DNA of 64,000 nt from Prochlorococcus sp. AG-347-L17. Lineage in GTDB: Bacteria > Cyanobacteriota > Cyanobacteriia > PCC-6307 > Cyanobiaceae. Positions 1 to 9,689 of this stretch are shown one piece after another; the first letter of the stretch is position 1, and each line of letters opens with the position of its first letter. Position numbers and translations under genes: made by a program. The DNA lies in contig QCCN01000006.1 in assembly GCA_003278925.1 (NCBI GenBank), positions 42,081 through 106,080 on the forward strand, given 5' to 3'. The notes beneath the pieces were generated by a model. That model searched no databases and was not told the DNA's origin. It saw nothing but the letters and a program-made list of their open reading frames with translations.

Positions 1-64
1 TAAAAATATATTTTCTTTTCTATAAAAAATAGCTATCTAGAATATAAAGGTACTAAATAATCAA

Positions 65-643
65 ATGAGTTTAAAAGCAATCGAATGTCCTGATGGAGTA
101 TGTCACAGTCATCATGGTGGACATGCTGTTCCACGGCAAGCTATGCAGAAAAACCTAGAAAAGCATGGTAAAGACTGGTGCGAGAAATTAGCAGAGAGAA
201 TTTATGAAATGTCAGTTGATACTTATTCACAGACAGTCATGCCCAGTCTCCACTCAGCAGGTTGGCAAAGAAGACATCTAGATTGGGAATTTAAGCTGGC
301 AGAAAATGATTCTGAACCGGATGAAGCTCTTGTTGAAGGAATTATTAATGCCACAGAAAGCTTTCTAAGGAGTAGTGAGGTTCATCGATTATTTATTCAG
401 GAATTAGTTCAGGGCACATTCGAGGAAGCAAATGACAAAAAAATAATTTCTAAAGCTATAAAATCTATAATTGAAGAAGAAATTGTAAGTTCACTAAGAG
501 AAAAAAAAGAAACTCTTTTGAAGAAAATATCTTCAAAATTAGTTTCAGAAGAAAAAGTTAGCGAGGAACTTGCAATAAATTCAGCCAAAGAGGGTTTCGA
601 GGAAGTCGAAAGGCTTCTTGCAAATCATAGCGAGGCCGTTTAA
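65..643 (+). CDS. Conserved hypothetical protein, 192 aa
   Basis: I do not recognise a named family. The protein is soluble, with no signal peptide or membrane segment. The N-terminus carries a Cys/His-rich patch (CPDGVCHSHHGGH, residues 8-20) that could bind metal. The rest is acidic and helical, and the last 80 residues are Lys/Glu-rich and probably coiled coil. It looks like a picocyanobacterial conserved protein. The ATG start is the first in frame and the coding density is good. It lies in the same direction as the next two genes but is separated from them by about 150 bases without obvious signals. Confidence 0.75.
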   Translation: MSLKAIECPDGVCHSHHGGHAVPRQAMQKNLEKHGKDWCEKLAERIYEMSVDTYSQTVMPSLHSAGWQRRHLDWEFKLAENDSEPDEALVEGIINATESFLRSSEVHRLFIQELVQGTFEEANDKKIISKAIKSIIEEEIVSSLREKKETLLKKISSKLVSEEKVSEELAINSAKEGFEEVERLLANHSEAV

Positions 644-797
644 TTCTATTTCTTTATATTTTTTTTATAATTAGCTCTAAAATCCGCTCAAATATAAATT
701 AAAGATTAAATTATTGTTTGGAAGTACGAAGTTGTAACTTATTAGACAATATATAAGCTGTTTGATGTGTTTATCTATATACAACTTTTAAGTTTCA

Positions 798-1022
798 ATG
801 GAAAATTTCATTAGAAAAAGGATTGATATTGCAACCTGTTGGGCAACGAACAGAATTTCTGCAATGGATACATTAGAAAGATATGAAGATAGTTACGCAA
901 TTGCAGAAGAATTTAGAGAGTGGATATTACATATAGGCGAAAAGAACGAAAATTTAAAAGATTCTGTTTTAAACTTCCCAAAGGAATTAAAAAAATTATT
1001 AGACCAAAAAATCAACGATTAA
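798..1022 (+). CDS. Small hypothetical protein, 74 aa
   Basis: Short soluble protein, rich in Glu, Lys and Ile, with one Cys and no recognisable domain. The first ATG in the frame gives a plausible helical protein (MENFIRKRID). The overlapping ORF at 920-1144 is a frame-shifted shadow: it shares its 5' half and runs into the trxB start. The function is unknown. It sits immediately upstream of the thioredoxin reductase gene in the same direction, with an 80-base gap. Confidence 0.6.
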   Translation: MENFIRKRIDIATCWATNRISAMDTLERYEDSYAIAEEFREWILHIGEKNENLKDSVLNFPKELKKLLDQKIND

Positions 1023-1101
1023 ATAACAAATCGATCGAGTGGAACCCGCCCTACATTATTTGGGGTTGTTTATTATTATTAAAAGTGAAATTAGCAAATA
1101 A

Positions 1102-2478
1102 ATGGAGAATAAAGAGAACACTTCAAACGTTGAAAATGTTGTAATTATTGGTTCAGGTCCTGCAGGATACACAGCTGCAATTTATGCAGCAAGAGCAAAT
1201 CTTCAACCAATGCTTGTTACCGGATTTAATTCTGGTGGAATTCCTGGAGGCCAATTAATGACTACAACATTTGTTGAAAATTATCCAGGTTTTCCAGATG
1301 GTGTACTTGGCCCTGAATTAATGGATCTAATGAAAGCTCAAGCCGAAAGATGGGGCACTAATTTATACGAGAGTGATGTTGTCTCAATAAATACTGATTC
1401 ACATCCCTTTGAATTAAAAACTTTAGAAGGAACTATAAAATCTAACTCAATTATTATTGCAACTGGAGCAAGTGCAAATAGATTAGGCGTGATAAATGAA
1501 GATAAATTCTGGAGTAGAGGAATAAGTGCTTGTGCAATATGTGATGGAGCGACCCCACAATTTAGAGGTGAAGAATTAGCTGTTATTGGAGGGGGCGACT
1601 CTGCATGTGAAGAAGCAGCATATCTCACAAAGTATGGAAGCAAAGTGCATTTGATTGTTAGATCAGAAAAATTAAGGGCTAGCGCAGCAATGGTAGATAG
1701 AGTAAAAGCTAATCCAAAGATAGAAATTCATTGGAACACAAAAGTTGATAAAGCAGATGGCTCTGAATGGCTTGAGAAAATAGAAACTATTCACTCTCAA
1801 GAAGGTAAAGGGGAAATCAATATAAAAGGTCTTTTTTACGCGATAGGGCACACACCAAATACGAAGTTCTTAGGCAACAAAATTGATTTAGATAATAAAG
1901 GATATATTGCTTGCAAATCAGGAAGACCAGAAACATCTATTGAAGGCATCTTCGCAGCAGGTGACGTTGTCGATTCTGAATGGAGACAAGGAGTTACCGC
2001 TGCAGGAACTGGGTGCATGGCCGCATTAGCTACCGAAAGGTGGCTAGCCGAGAAAAACTTAGCAAAAACTATAGTCAGAGAAACACCCGAACCAGAAAAA
2101 AAACTTAATTCAGCGGATTTTAATGAAGAAGAAGTTAATGAAGATACTTTCGATTCAAATTCTGAATGGCAAAAAGGCAGTTATGCATTAAGGAAACTTT
2201 ATCACGAGAGTAAAAAACCTATCTTAGTAATTTTTAGTTCCCCAAGCTGCGGCCCATGTCATGTTTTAAAACCCCAGTTAAAAAGAGTCATAAAAGAACT
2301 TGATGGTGCAGTTCTTGGCGTTGAAATAGATATTGATAAAGATCAAGATATTGCAAAACAAGCTGGTATTAACGGCACACCAACGGTTCAACTTTTTAAA
2401 GAAAAATTATTAAAAAAACAATGGCAAGGTGTTAAACAAAGAAGTGAGTTTAAAGAAGCTATAAAAAATATTATCTAA
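1102..2478 (+). CDS. trxB: NADPH-dependent thioredoxin reductase-thioredoxin fusion (NTRC type)
   Basis: At 458 aa this is a full TrxB flavoprotein followed by a thioredoxin domain. Visible motifs are the FAD-binding GSGPAG near residue 17, the redox-active CAIC at 144-147, the NADPH-binding GGGDSA near 163, and the FAD-associated GIFAAGDV near 282. After an acidic linker (about 330-360) comes a thioredoxin domain with the CGPC active site at 383-386. Plain TrxB is about 320 aa, so the fusion is clear. In cyanobacteria and chloroplasts NTRC uses NADPH to reduce 2-Cys peroxiredoxin. A possible small gene precedes it and infA converges from the other side. Confidence 0.95.
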   Translation: MENKENTSNVENVVIIGSGPAGYTAAIYAARANLQPMLVTGFNSGGIPGGQLMTTTFVENYPGFPDGVLGPELMDLMKAQAERWGTNLYESDVVSINTDSHPFELKTLEGTIKSNSIIIATGASANRLGVINEDKFWSRGISACAICDGATPQFRGEELAVIGGGDSACEEAAYLTKYGSKVHLIVRSEKLRASAAMVDRVKANPKIEIHWNTKVDKADGSEWLEKIETIHSQEGKGEINIKGLFYAIGHTPNTKFLGNKIDLDNKGYIACKSGRPETSIEGIFAAGDVVDSEWRQGVTAAGTGCMAALATERWLAEKNLAKTIVRETPEPEKKLNSADFNEEEVNEDTFDSNSEWQKGSYALRKLYHESKKPILVIFSSPSCGPCHVLKPQLKRVIKELDGAVLGVEIDIDKDQDIAKQAGINGTPTVQLFKEKLLKKQWQGVKQRSEFKEAIKNII

Positions 2479-2487
2479 AGCAACTTT

Positions 2488-2754
2488 TTATTTATTATTT
2501 CTCTTGGGATTATTTTTATTAGTAGTAGGTCTAGCACCACCTGCATTCCTCTCTCTATAAGTTATCCTCCCTCTAGATAGATCATAAGGACTTATCTCAA
2601 CTAACACTTTGTCTCCAGCTAATAATTTAATTCTAAATTTAGTCAATTTACCTGCAGCTCTACATAAACATTGATGTCCTTCAGGTTGTTCTAAGGTAAC
2701 CAAATAAAATCCATTACCCTGCTCTTTTTCTATTACACCTGAAGTTTCAATCAT
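2488..2754 (-). CDS. infA: Translation initiation factor IF-1
   Basis: S1/OB-fold protein of 88 aa. The IF-1 hallmarks ETSGVIEKEQGNGFYLV at the start and the C-terminal DLSRGRITYRER match the family. IF-1 binds the ribosomal A site with IF-2 and IF-3 during initiation. The usual bacterial length is about 72 aa. Here a basic Asn/Lys/Arg-rich tail of about 17 residues (residues 72-88) extends it, as in other cyanobacteria. It converges on trxB, with stop codons 9 bases apart. Confidence 0.93.
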   Translation of the reverse strand: MIETSGVIEKEQGNGFYLVTLEQPEGHQCLCRAAGKLTKFRIKLLAGDKVLVEISPYDLSRGRITYRERNAGGARPTTNKNNPKRNNK

Positions 2755-2846
2755 TAATTAATCTTTTACTAAGTACATATTATCAGAAAAAGATTGGCCA
2801 AAATTGATTTAAAAAAAATTACATACGTAAAAATATGCAATTTAAT

Positions 2847-3059
2847 TCAAATTGAAAATTTAATTTCATTAATTATTTGAAGTTGCCCATAATAAAAATT
2901 TGCTTTCGCAATTTTTTCAGAATCTTCTAATTGATCAAAAAAAACAAACCCAAGGCTTTCCCATAATGAAGATCCGCAAACATTATTCAATTCATTTTTT
3001 GCTTCTTTTGCAAAATTATCTAGTTTTCGTTCAAGGTTTTTAGACTTAGAAACAGACAT
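2847..3059 (-). CDS. Small hypothetical protein, 70 aa
   Basis: Predicted helical, soluble protein with an N-terminal Lys-rich segment and a C-terminal half rich in aromatic residues (LGFVFFDQ). It has no recognisable domain. It lies between ycf39 and infA on the same strand with short spacers on both sides, so it may be co-transcribed with ycf39. The start ATG is the first of the frame. Confidence 0.55.
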   Translation of the reverse strand: MSVSKSKNLERKLDNFAKEAKNELNNVCGSSLWESLGFVFFDQLEDSEKIAKANFYYGQLQIINEIKFSI

Positions 3060-3115
3060 AATTCAATAATATTTAATATAGTACAAATATACTATCTAAT
3101 TTTAAAATTGCAATA

Positions 3116-4078
3116 TTAAAAAGGTAATCTCTTTTTTTCTTCAATATTAAGATCAGCTTCCATTTCCCTTAATCTTTTAAGTATTTGTTGATAATACTCC
3201 TTTATATAACTCTCTAGAGAGGTCATATCCTCTTTTTTAAGTTCCAATATTTCGAAAGTTTTGCTCATGTCAGCATCTAACGATTCACCACTACTAGTTA
3301 CTTCAGCAAAAGCCAATCGCTCAGCAACATTAAGAGAATCTTGGAAAAAGGAAACTACTTTTTGAGTAACACTAATAAGGAAGGGGGAAACTCTAAAAAT
3401 TTTCGCCTTTTTTTCACTAAATTTTTCACATAAAGATATAACTTCATTTGAATCCCATGCTTTGGGGCCTACTAATGGCAATGATGTTCTGTGAGTTTTT
3501 GGATTATTTACTGCTGCTACAACAACTTTCGCCATATCTTGAGTATTCATATAAGCAATTTTAGTTGGAGTCCCACTCATCCATACTGCTTGACTATCCA
3601 AGATTGGGATTGCGAATTGACCAATAACTCCTTGCATAAAAGCTGCACATTTGAAGATTGTATAGTCTAAATCAGATTTTTCGAGAAGTTTTTCAGTGCA
3701 AAATTTAATGTCCATTAAAGGAACATTTCTAAACTTTTCTGTTAGGAGGATAGAAAGGAATATTACCCTTTTTACGTTTAAAGATTCGCAAGAATTGAAT
3801 AAGTTAAGTTTTCCATCCCAATCAATTTCATAAATACTTTTAGGATCATCTGGCCTACTAGTCGCTGCATCAATAACTACTTCGATATCTTGCAATGCAT
3901 ATTTTATATCAGAAGAATTTAATAAATTACCTTTTGTTAGCTCACAACCCCATTCTTGTAGAAAGGAAGCTTTTCTTGGATTTCTTACAAAGCATCTTAC
4001 TTCATGTCCCTCTTCTATAGCTTGCTTTGCTATTTGTCTACCAAGTGTCCCTGTTGCTCCTACTAAAAGAATCTTCAT
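3116..4078 (-). CDS. ycf39: Ycf39-type NAD(P)-binding photosystem II assembly factor
   Basis: NmrA-like atypical short-chain dehydrogenase of 320 aa. The Rossmann motif GATGTLGRQ lies at residues 7-15, and a YTIFKCAAFMQG segment is typical of the Ycf39/HCF244 group. In cyanobacteria Ycf39 works with Hlips to deliver chlorophyll to newly made D1 during photosystem II assembly at the thylakoid membrane. The length and the lack of a membrane segment fit. It lies 57 bases downstream of petM on the same strand, so the two may share a transcript. Confidence 0.88.
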   Translation of the reverse strand: MKILLVGATGTLGRQIAKQAIEEGHEVRCFVRNPRKASFLQEWGCELTKGNLLNSSDIKYALQDIEVVIDAATSRPDDPKSIYEIDWDGKLNLFNSCESLNVKRVIFLSILLTEKFRNVPLMDIKFCTEKLLEKSDLDYTIFKCAAFMQGVIGQFAIPILDSQAVWMSGTPTKIAYMNTQDMAKVVVAAVNNPKTHRTSLPLVGPKAWDSNEVISLCEKFSEKKAKIFRVSPFLISVTQKVVSFFQDSLNVAERLAFAEVTSSGESLDADMSKTFEILELKKEDMTSLESYIKEYYQQILKRLREMEADLNIEEKKRLPF

Positions 4079-4135
4079 ACTTAAGATTTACTTAACTTTA
4101 AGACCATAACTCAAATTATGATGTATTCGTGAGAA

Positions 4136-4234
4136 TCAGTCTCCCTGAAACTTTAATAACAAGGCACCACCAACTAATCCTATTGGTATCAGTATCCAAA
4201 AAACTGCTGCAATACTAAAAATTTCTTTAGCCAT
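4136..4234 (-). CDS. petM: Cytochrome b6f complex subunit PetM
   Basis: This 32-aa gene is absent from the ORF track. The reading frame from ATG at 4234 to TGA at 4136 encodes [20 protein letters not shown] and continues as one hydrophobic helix ending in KFQGD. This matches the single-helix PetM subunit of the cytochrome b6f complex in sequence style and length. It sits upstream of ycf39 on the same strand and divergent from the alpha/beta hydrolase gene, an arrangement known from picocyanobacteria. Confidence 0.9.
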
Positions 4235-4309
4235 AGTAAAATTAAATGATTACTATAATTTACATTCAAAATACATTTATTTGTTAAAAATGTAGATAAT
4301 TCAAATATC

Positions 4310-5269
4310 TTGAAAATTTTTGAATATATGAATAATAATTTAAAAAAAAATATAAACATCCCTAATTACTGGAATTGGAATGGTTTTAAAATTTGTTGGA
4401 GTGTTACAGGCGAAGAAAATGAGATTCCAATTATCTTTCTCCATGGATTTGGAGCAAGTCGAAAACATTGGAGAAACAATTTAGAGTATTTTGCGAAAAA
4501 GAATTTTGCCTCTTATTCTTTGGATTTAATAGGATTTGGGGATTCAGATCAACCTGGGATTAGACAAATTGGAAAATTAAATAATGAGATTTGGTGTGAA
4601 CAAGTGAAAGACTTTATTGCACAGGTAATAAGACCAAAGAATACTGGGAAAGTAATTCTTATTGGCAATTCCCTTGGATCACTAGTTGCTTTAACATGTG
4701 CTGTTTCATTAGAGGATCAGATTGCAACAGTTATTGCATCGCCTTTACCAGATCAAATTCTAGAAAATAAAAAGTCCATAACAAAAAAAACATCATTTAA
4801 AAAATTTCAAGATAGATTCATAACAATATTTTTTTTGTTTTTCCCTTTGGAGATTATTTTATTTTTAATAACTAAATTAGGGGTTATTAAACTGGGACTA
4901 AATTCTGCCTATTTCAAAAAAGATAATATTGATCGCGAACTAATAGATTTGGTAACAAAACCAGTTTTAAGGAGAAATTCAGCTAGATCATTAAGAGCAA
5001 TGTGTATTGGAATGTCTTCTAGAGATGAAAAATTTAAAGCTTCATACCTTTTGAGAAAACTTAGCGCTTCAAAAAAAGTTCCTTTTTTATTGATTTGGGG
5101 CGAAAAAGATAATTTCATACCTTTGTTTGTTGGTAAAAAGATTGCAAATTTCCATAGATGGGTAAAATTAAAAATAGTATCCAATTCAGGGCATTGTATT
5201 CATGATGAAGACCCTTCAGTATTCAATAGAATTTCTTATGAATGGATTAGAGATTTAAAAACCTTTTAA
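4310..5269 (+). CDS. Alpha/beta hydrolase fold protein
   Basis: 319 aa with an alpha/beta hydrolase core. The oxyanion-region motif is FLHGFGASRKHW (about residue 45), the nucleophile elbow is GNSLGS (about 120), the acid is near IWGEKDNFIP, and the C-terminal histidine is in NSGHCIHDEDP. The natural substrate cannot be told from sequence. The ORF begins at a TTG. An in-frame ATG at 4328 (residue 7) is an equally plausible start. The gene ends 3 bases before ilvN, so the two are probably co-transcribed. Confidence 0.85.
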   Translation: MKIFEYMNNNLKKNINIPNYWNWNGFKICWSVTGEENEIPIIFLHGFGASRKHWRNNLEYFAKKNFASYSLDLIGFGDSDQPGIRQIGKLNNEIWCEQVKDFIAQVIRPKNTGKVILIGNSLGSLVALTCAVSLEDQIATVIASPLPDQILENKKSITKKTSFKKFQDRFITIFFLFFPLEIILFLITKLGVIKLGLNSAYFKKDNIDRELIDLVTKPVLRRNSARSLRAMCIGMSSRDEKFKASYLLRKLSASKKVPFLLIWGEKDNFIPLFVGKKIANFHRWVKLKIVSNSGHCIHDEDPSVFNRISYEWIRDLKTF

Positions 5270-5272
5270 AAT

Positions 5273-5797
5273 ATGAAACATACATTATCAGTTCTTGTAG
5301 AAGATGAATCAGGAGCCTTGAGTAGAATCTCAGGTCTCTTCGCTAGAAGGGGATTCAACATAGATAGCCTTGCAGTAGGACCCGCAGAATCTAAAGGGAT
5401 TTCAAGGTTAACAATGGTAGTAGAGGGTGATGATGAAACTCTTCAACAAATGACTAAGCAACTTAATAAATTATTCAATGTTCTGGGAGTTGTAGATTTT
5501 ACTAATCTCGCAGCTGTTGAAAGGGAATTGATGTTACTAAAAGTTTCATCTAAAGAAGATACTAGGAGTAATATCCTTGATATAGTACAAATTTTCCGTG
5601 CAAAAGTTGTTGATGTATCAGATATGGCCTTAACTCTCGAGGTAGTTGGAGATCCTGGGAAGTTAGTTGCTCTAGAGAAATTACTCGAGCCATACGGCAT
5701 ACTTGAAATAGCGAGGACTGGTAAGGTAGCTCTTAAACGCTCTTCAGGAGTTAATACAGAAATGTTGAAAATAAATAAATATTCTCTAGAAATTTAA
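5273..5797 (+). CDS. ilvN: Acetolactate synthase small (regulatory) subunit
   Basis: 174 aa. The N-terminal ACT domain has the typical [19 protein letters not shown] and the [11 protein letters not shown] segment, followed by the ALS small-subunit C-terminal domain (EVVGDPGKL). It activates the IlvB catalytic subunit and confers feedback inhibition by valine in branched-chain amino acid synthesis. The gene follows the alpha/beta hydrolase by 3 bases. Its stop overlaps the stop of the convergent cyclophilin gene by 4 bases. Confidence 0.95.
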   Translation: MKHTLSVLVEDESGALSRISGLFARRGFNIDSLAVGPAESKGISRLTMVVEGDDETLQQMTKQLNKLFNVLGVVDFTNLAAVERELMLLKVSSKEDTRSNILDIVQIFRAKVVDVSDMALTLEVVGDPGKLVALEKLLEPYGILEIARTGKVALKRSSGVNTEMLKINKYSLEI

Positions 5798-6450
5798 TTA
5801 GATATCTGGACTGTCTTTATGAAGTCTTCTTTATTGATTTTTTCGAGTACGTCTAATCCTTTAATAATCTTTCCAAAAATCGAATATCTTCCATCTAGTT
5901 CTGGGATCTTAGTCGTTACAAAAAAAAATTCAGTAGATGAAGACTTATTCTTACCGCTTTTAACCATAGCGATTGATCCACTTTCAAAAGTATTAACTAA
6001 ATTTACTGTTTCACTAGGATTTTTTATTTGATAGTTATATCTTGGTTTTATTTCTTCTTTGAATTTTATTTCTAAAGGTATTGTTGGAATTGTCTTATTC
6101 AGGTTTTGTTTTCGTTCTATATAAGATTTATTTTCTGGATTAACGCCGCCATGTATAAACCTTATTTGAGGATAATTTATTATTTTATAAAATTTTTTAT
6201 TTTCATAAATATTATTGTCTATGTTTTCCAGAAAATTAGATACTGTTACTGGGTTATCTTTACCAAATAATTCCACCTCAAAATCACCTTTTGAAGTTTT
6301 AAAATTAACTAATTTATTACTCTTAATACAACTAAATTTAAGTTTTTGGCAGTAATAATTTGAATCAATCTTACTTTTATAACTACAAGCTTGAACCAAA
6401 AACAAAACCTGTATAAAAGATAATATTTTTAAAAAATATTTTTTTTTTAT
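5794..6450 (-). CDS. Cyclophilin-type peptidyl-prolyl isomerase, predicted lipoprotein with an ATA start
   Basis: The track starts this ORF at a TTG (6405), which gives 203 aa and cuts a signal peptide in half. Reading upstream in the same frame, an open stretch encodes [20 protein letters not shown] followed by Cys: a basic n-region, a hydrophobic core and a lipobox-like VQAC. That stretch begins with an ATA codon at 6448-6450, 7 bases after a GGAGG inside the end of ycf4, and it overlaps the ycf4 TAA. I therefore place the start there (218 aa). The cyclophilin fold is supported by [25 protein letters not shown] and the FESGSIAM / FFFVTT segments. It probably acts as a prolyl isomerase on the outer side of the membrane. 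Confidence 0.8.
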   Translation of the reverse strand: MKKKYFLKILSFIQVLFLVQACSYKSKIDSNYYCQKLKFSCIKSNKLVNFKTSKGDFEVELFGKDNPVTVSNFLENIDNNIYENKKFYKIINYPQIRFIHGGVNPENKSYIERKQNLNKTIPTIPLEIKFKEEIKPRYNYQIKNPSETVNLVNTFESGSIAMVKSGKNKSSSTEFFFVTTKIPELDGRYSIFGKIIKGLDVLEKINKEDFIKTVQISN

Positions 6451-7004
6451 TTTAGGCCCTCCAAATTAACATCTAAAAATTTAGCTAAACGAGCCCCTTC
6501 TTCTTCAACCTGAAGCAGTGGTTTAAGTTCACCTGCTCCGCTTAAAGGGAGAGGTTTTTTTCTACCTTTTAATACTAAAGCAATTCTTCTTCTAGGATTA
6601 AATCCCTCGCTTATATCCAACTTAACAGATTTAATTTCATCAAAATTTAATTTAACTTCAACATCTTTAAATAATCCCTTTCTTTTTATTTCTACAGATT
6701 TTGAGGATTTATCAAAATAATTACTCCCTGAACCAAAGTTTATGTAAACCAGATACCACAAGTAAAAATTTAATAAATTAGCTATCACTCCGTATGCTCC
6801 CATTATTATTCCTTGAGGGATAAACAACAAAGTTGAAGGATTTCCTAAAGGTAATAAATCCCTTCCTGTGTAGCTAGATATAGAGGCCAAAAGAAAACCA
6901 ATACCTCCTATAGTCAACATTCCTCCAATAATATAATTTGAAATTTTTCTTGATCCACCAATTTTTTGTTCGATTTTATCGAATGACGTGAGGTCTGAAT
7001 TCAT
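6447..7004 (-). CDS. ycf4: Photosystem I assembly protein Ycf4
   Basis: 185 aa with two N-terminal membrane helices (YIIGGMLTIGGIGFLLASIS and LLFIPQGIIMGAYGVIANLL) followed by a soluble stromal-type domain, the standard Ycf4 layout. The conserved GRDLLPLGNP loop lies between the helices. It acts as a scaffold in photosystem I assembly in the thylakoid membrane. The 3' end contains a GGAGGG that can serve as ribosome-binding site for the following cyclophilin gene, so the two are likely translationally coupled. It is divergent from psbD. Confidence 0.93.
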   Translation of the reverse strand: MNSDLTSFDKIEQKIGGSRKISNYIIGGMLTIGGIGFLLASISSYTGRDLLPLGNPSTLLFIPQGIIMGAYGVIANLLNFYLWYLVYINFGSGSNYFDKSSKSVEIKRKGLFKDVEVKLNFDEIKSVKLDISEGFNPRRRIALVLKGRKKPLPLSGAGELKPLLQVEEEGARLAKFLDVNLEGLK

Positions 7005-7186
7005 TTTTATCTTTTTTTAGAGCCTAATCCAGATAATTTAACAAACTAAGGGAGTATTCTTACCTAATTTTTAATAAAAAAGTCAGGAAAGCTTTACAAG
7101 GCATTTCAGATATACAAATATTTCCCCACATTACTCTCAATCTTTGTTACAGTCACTGCGTATCCCGAAGCTAAAAACGATTTCTC

Positions 7187-8263
7187 ATGACGATCGCAGT
7201 TGGTAGCGCCCCACAAAGAGGATGGTTTGATGTCCTCGATGATTGGTTGAAGCGCGACCGCTTTGTATTTATTGGTTGGTCCGGACTACTTCTACTTCCT
7301 TGTGCATATCTTGCTATAGGTGGTTGGTTCGTCGGAACAACATTTGTTACCTCTTGGTACACACATGGAGTTGCAAGCTCATACCTTGAAGGTTGTAACT
7401 TTTTAACAGCAGCTGTAAGCACCCCTGGTGATGCCATGGGACACAGTCTTCTATTTTTATGGGGTCCTGAAGCCCAAGGTAGTTTCGTAAGATGGCTACA
7501 GCTTGGTGGACTTTGGAACTTCGTTGCATTACATGGAGTATTTGGCCTAATTGGTTTTATGCTTCGTCAGTTTGAAATTGCTGGCCTTGTTGGAATTAGA
7601 CCATACAACGCTCTAGCATTTTCAGCAGTAATTGCAGTATTCACAAGTATTTTCCTTATTTATCCTTTAGGACAGCATAGTTGGTTCTTCGCACCTTCAT
7701 TCGGGGTTGCAGCAATCTTCCGTTACATTCTGTTCATTCAAGGTTTTCACAATATTACTTTAAATCCATTTCACATGATGGGTGTTGCTGGGATTCTTGG
7801 TGGTGCTCTACTTTGTGCTATTCACGGAGCTACAGTACAAAATACTTTGTATGAAGATACAAGTATTTATACAGATGGTAAGGTTCAAAGTTCAACATTT
7901 AGAGCTTTTGACCCAACTCAAGAAGAAGAAACTTATTCAATGATTACAGCGAATAGATTCTGGAGTCAAATCTTCGGTATTGCTTTCTCAAACAAGCGTT
8001 TCTTACATTTCTTGATGCTATTTGTACCTGTTATGGGTATGTGGACATCTTCAATAGGTATTGTCGGCTTAGCACTTAACTTAAGAGCTTATGATTTCGT
8101 AAGCCAAGAAATCCGTGCAGCAGAGGATCCAGAATTTGAAACTTTCTATACAAAAAATATACTTTTGAACGAAGGTATGCGAGCATGGATGTCTTCTGTG
8201 GATCAACCACACGAAAACTTTGTATTCCCTGAGGAGGTTCTTCCACGTGGAAACGCCCTTTAA
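7187..8263 (+). CDS. psbD: Photosystem II reaction centre protein D2
   Basis: 358 aa, close to the usual length of about 352. It has the conserved start [19 protein letters not shown], the [15 protein letters not shown] and [20 protein letters not shown] segments carrying chlorophyll and iron ligands, and the C-terminal [21 protein letters not shown]2 pairs with D1 in the reaction centre and binds QA. Its 3' end contains the GAGGAGG used by psbC and overlaps psbC by 17 bases, the conserved psbDC arrangement. There is no clear Shine-Dalgarno before its own ATG. Confidence 0.98.
   Translation: MTIAVGSAPQRGWFDVLDDWLKRDRFVFIGWSGLLLLPCAYLAIGGWFVGTTFVTSWYTHGVASSYLEGCNFLTAAVSTPGDAMGHSLLFLWGPEAQGSFVRWLQLGGLWNFVALHGVFGLIGFMLRQFEIAGLVGIRPYNALAFSAVIAVFTSIFLIYPLGQHSWFFAPSFGVAAIFRYILFIQGFHNITLNPFHMMGVAGILGGALLCAIHGATVQNTLYEDTSIYTDGKVQSSTFRAFDPTQEEETYSMITANRFWSQIFGIAFSNKRFLHFLMLFVPVMGMWTSSIGIVGLALNLRAYDFVSQEIRAAEDPEFETFYTKNILLNEGMRAWMSSVDQPHENFVFPEEVLPRGNAL
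8231..8237 (+). promoter_or_regulatory. Ribosome-binding site deciding the psbC start
   Basis: GAGGAGG inside the 3' end of psbD, 9 bases before the GTG at 8247. It is one of the strongest Shine-Dalgarno sequences in the window and argues against the TTG at 8220 as the psbC start. Confidence 0.8.
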
Positions 8264-9629
8264 TAATTTATTAAGAGCTCCAAACCAAAGTATTGAGGAA
8301 ACTGGTTATGCCTGGTATGTAGGTAACGCTAGATTAATCAATTTATCTGGACGTTTATTAGGAGCTCACATTGCTCACTCTGGACTAATCGTCTTTTGGG
8401 CGGGAGCAATGATGCTCTTTGAGGTTAATCATTTTACTTTTGATAAACCAATGTGGGAGCAAGGTTTAATCTGTATGCCACACGTTGCAATGTTTGGCTA
8501 TGGAATAGGCCCAGGTGGTGAAGTTACTGATATCATGCCTTTCTTCCAAGCAGGCGTGGTTCACTTGATAGCTTCCGCTGTACTTGGTTTTGGTGGTATT
8601 TACCATTCATTAGCAGGTCCAGAAAAACTTGAAGAAGATTTTCCATTTTTCTCAACCGATTGGAGAGATAAAAATCAAATGACAAATATCCTCGGATACC
8701 ATTTGATTGTTCTAGGTGTAGGTGCATTAGCATGGTCAGTAAACTGGTGTTTTATTGGCGGTGCATATGACACATGGGCACCTGGTGGTGGTGAAGTCAG
8801 ACTTGTAAACCCAACCTTAGATCCAAGAGTCATTCTTGGTTATCTATTTAGATCTCCATGGGGAGGAGCTGGTTCAATAATCGGTGTTAATTCCATTGAA
8901 GATATTGTTGGTGGACATGTTTACGTGGGTATTACTGCAATTATTGGAGGAATATTCCATATCTTTACCAAACCTTTTGGATGGGCTAGAAGAGCTTTTA
9001 TCTGGAATGGTGAAGGACTATTAAGTTACGCTCTTGGTGGAATTTGTGTAGCAAGTTTTATTGCTTCAACTTTCATCTGGTTTAACAACACTGCTTACCC
9101 TTCTGAGTTTTATGGCCCAACTAATGCTGAAGCTTCACAGGCTCAAAGCTTTACTTTCCTAGTGAGAGATCAAAGAATTGGAGCTAACGTAGGTTCAACA
9201 ATGGGACCAACAGGTTTAGGTAAGTATCTCATGAGATCTCCTACTGGTGAAATTATATTTGGTGGTGAAACAATGAGATTTTGGGATTTCAGAGGCCCAT
9301 GGTTAGAGCCTTTAAGAGGACCTAATGGATTGAGCCTTGAGAAAATTCAAAATGATATTCAGCCTTGGCAGGTAAGAAGAGCTGCTGAATATATGACTCA
9401 TGCTCCAAACGCTTCTATCAACTCTGTTGGTGGAATCATTACAGAGCCTAATGCTGTTAACTTCGTTAACTTAAGACAATGGTTAGCTGCAGCTCAATTC
9501 TTCCTAGGATGGTTTACATTCATTGGTCATCTTTGGCATGCTGGACGTGCTAGAGCAGCCGCTGCCGGTTTCGAAAAAGGAATCGACAGGAAGAGTGAAC
9601 CAGCTCTAGAAATGCCTGATTTAGATTAA
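8247..9629 (+). CDS. psbC: Photosystem II core antenna CP43
   Basis: The track starts this ORF at TTG 8220, but the real start is almost certainly the GTG at 8247. It is preceded at 9 bases by GAGGAGG (8231-8237) and gives the N-terminus [15 protein letters not shown], 460 aa. CP43 features are six membrane helices with paired histidines ([31 protein letters not shown]), the large lumenal loop with [17 protein letters not shown] and [13 protein letters not shown], and the C-terminal [12 protein letters not shown]. It binds chlorophyll next to D1 and supplies a ligand to the manganese cluster. It overlaps psbD by 17 bases. Confidence 0.97.
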   Translation: METPFNNLLRAPNQSIEETGYAWYVGNARLINLSGRLLGAHIAHSGLIVFWAGAMMLFEVNHFTFDKPMWEQGLICMPHVAMFGYGIGPGGEVTDIMPFFQAGVVHLIASAVLGFGGIYHSLAGPEKLEEDFPFFSTDWRDKNQMTNILGYHLIVLGVGALAWSVNWCFIGGAYDTWAPGGGEVRLVNPTLDPRVILGYLFRSPWGGAGSIIGVNSIEDIVGGHVYVGITAIIGGIFHIFTKPFGWARRAFIWNGEGLLSYALGGICVASFIASTFIWFNNTAYPSEFYGPTNAEASQAQSFTFLVRDQRIGANVGSTMGPTGLGKYLMRSPTGEIIFGGETMRFWDFRGPWLEPLRGPNGLSLEKIQNDIQPWQVRRAAEYMTHAPNASINSVGGIITEPNAVNFVNLRQWLAAAQFFLGWFTFIGHLWHAGRARAAAAGFEKGIDRKSEPALEMPDLD

Positions 9630-9642
9630 TTTCTACCTCAAC

Positions 9643-9679
9643 TAAAAAAAGCCCTATCTTTTGATAGGGTTTTTTTTTG
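9643..9679 (+). terminator. Intrinsic terminator after psbC, probably bidirectional
   Basis: CCCTATC, loop of four T, GATAGGG (9652-9669) followed by nine T and preceded by an A-run that pairs with it. It lies between psbC and the convergent maf gene and can end transcription from both sides. Confidence 0.85.
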
Positions 9680-9689
9680 CTCAATTTTA

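Noticed and set aside
920-1144. 74-aa plus-strand ORF overlapping two genes
   Set aside because: It overlaps the 798-1022 ORF in another frame and runs into trxB; very Lys/Asn-rich, no ribosome-binding site.
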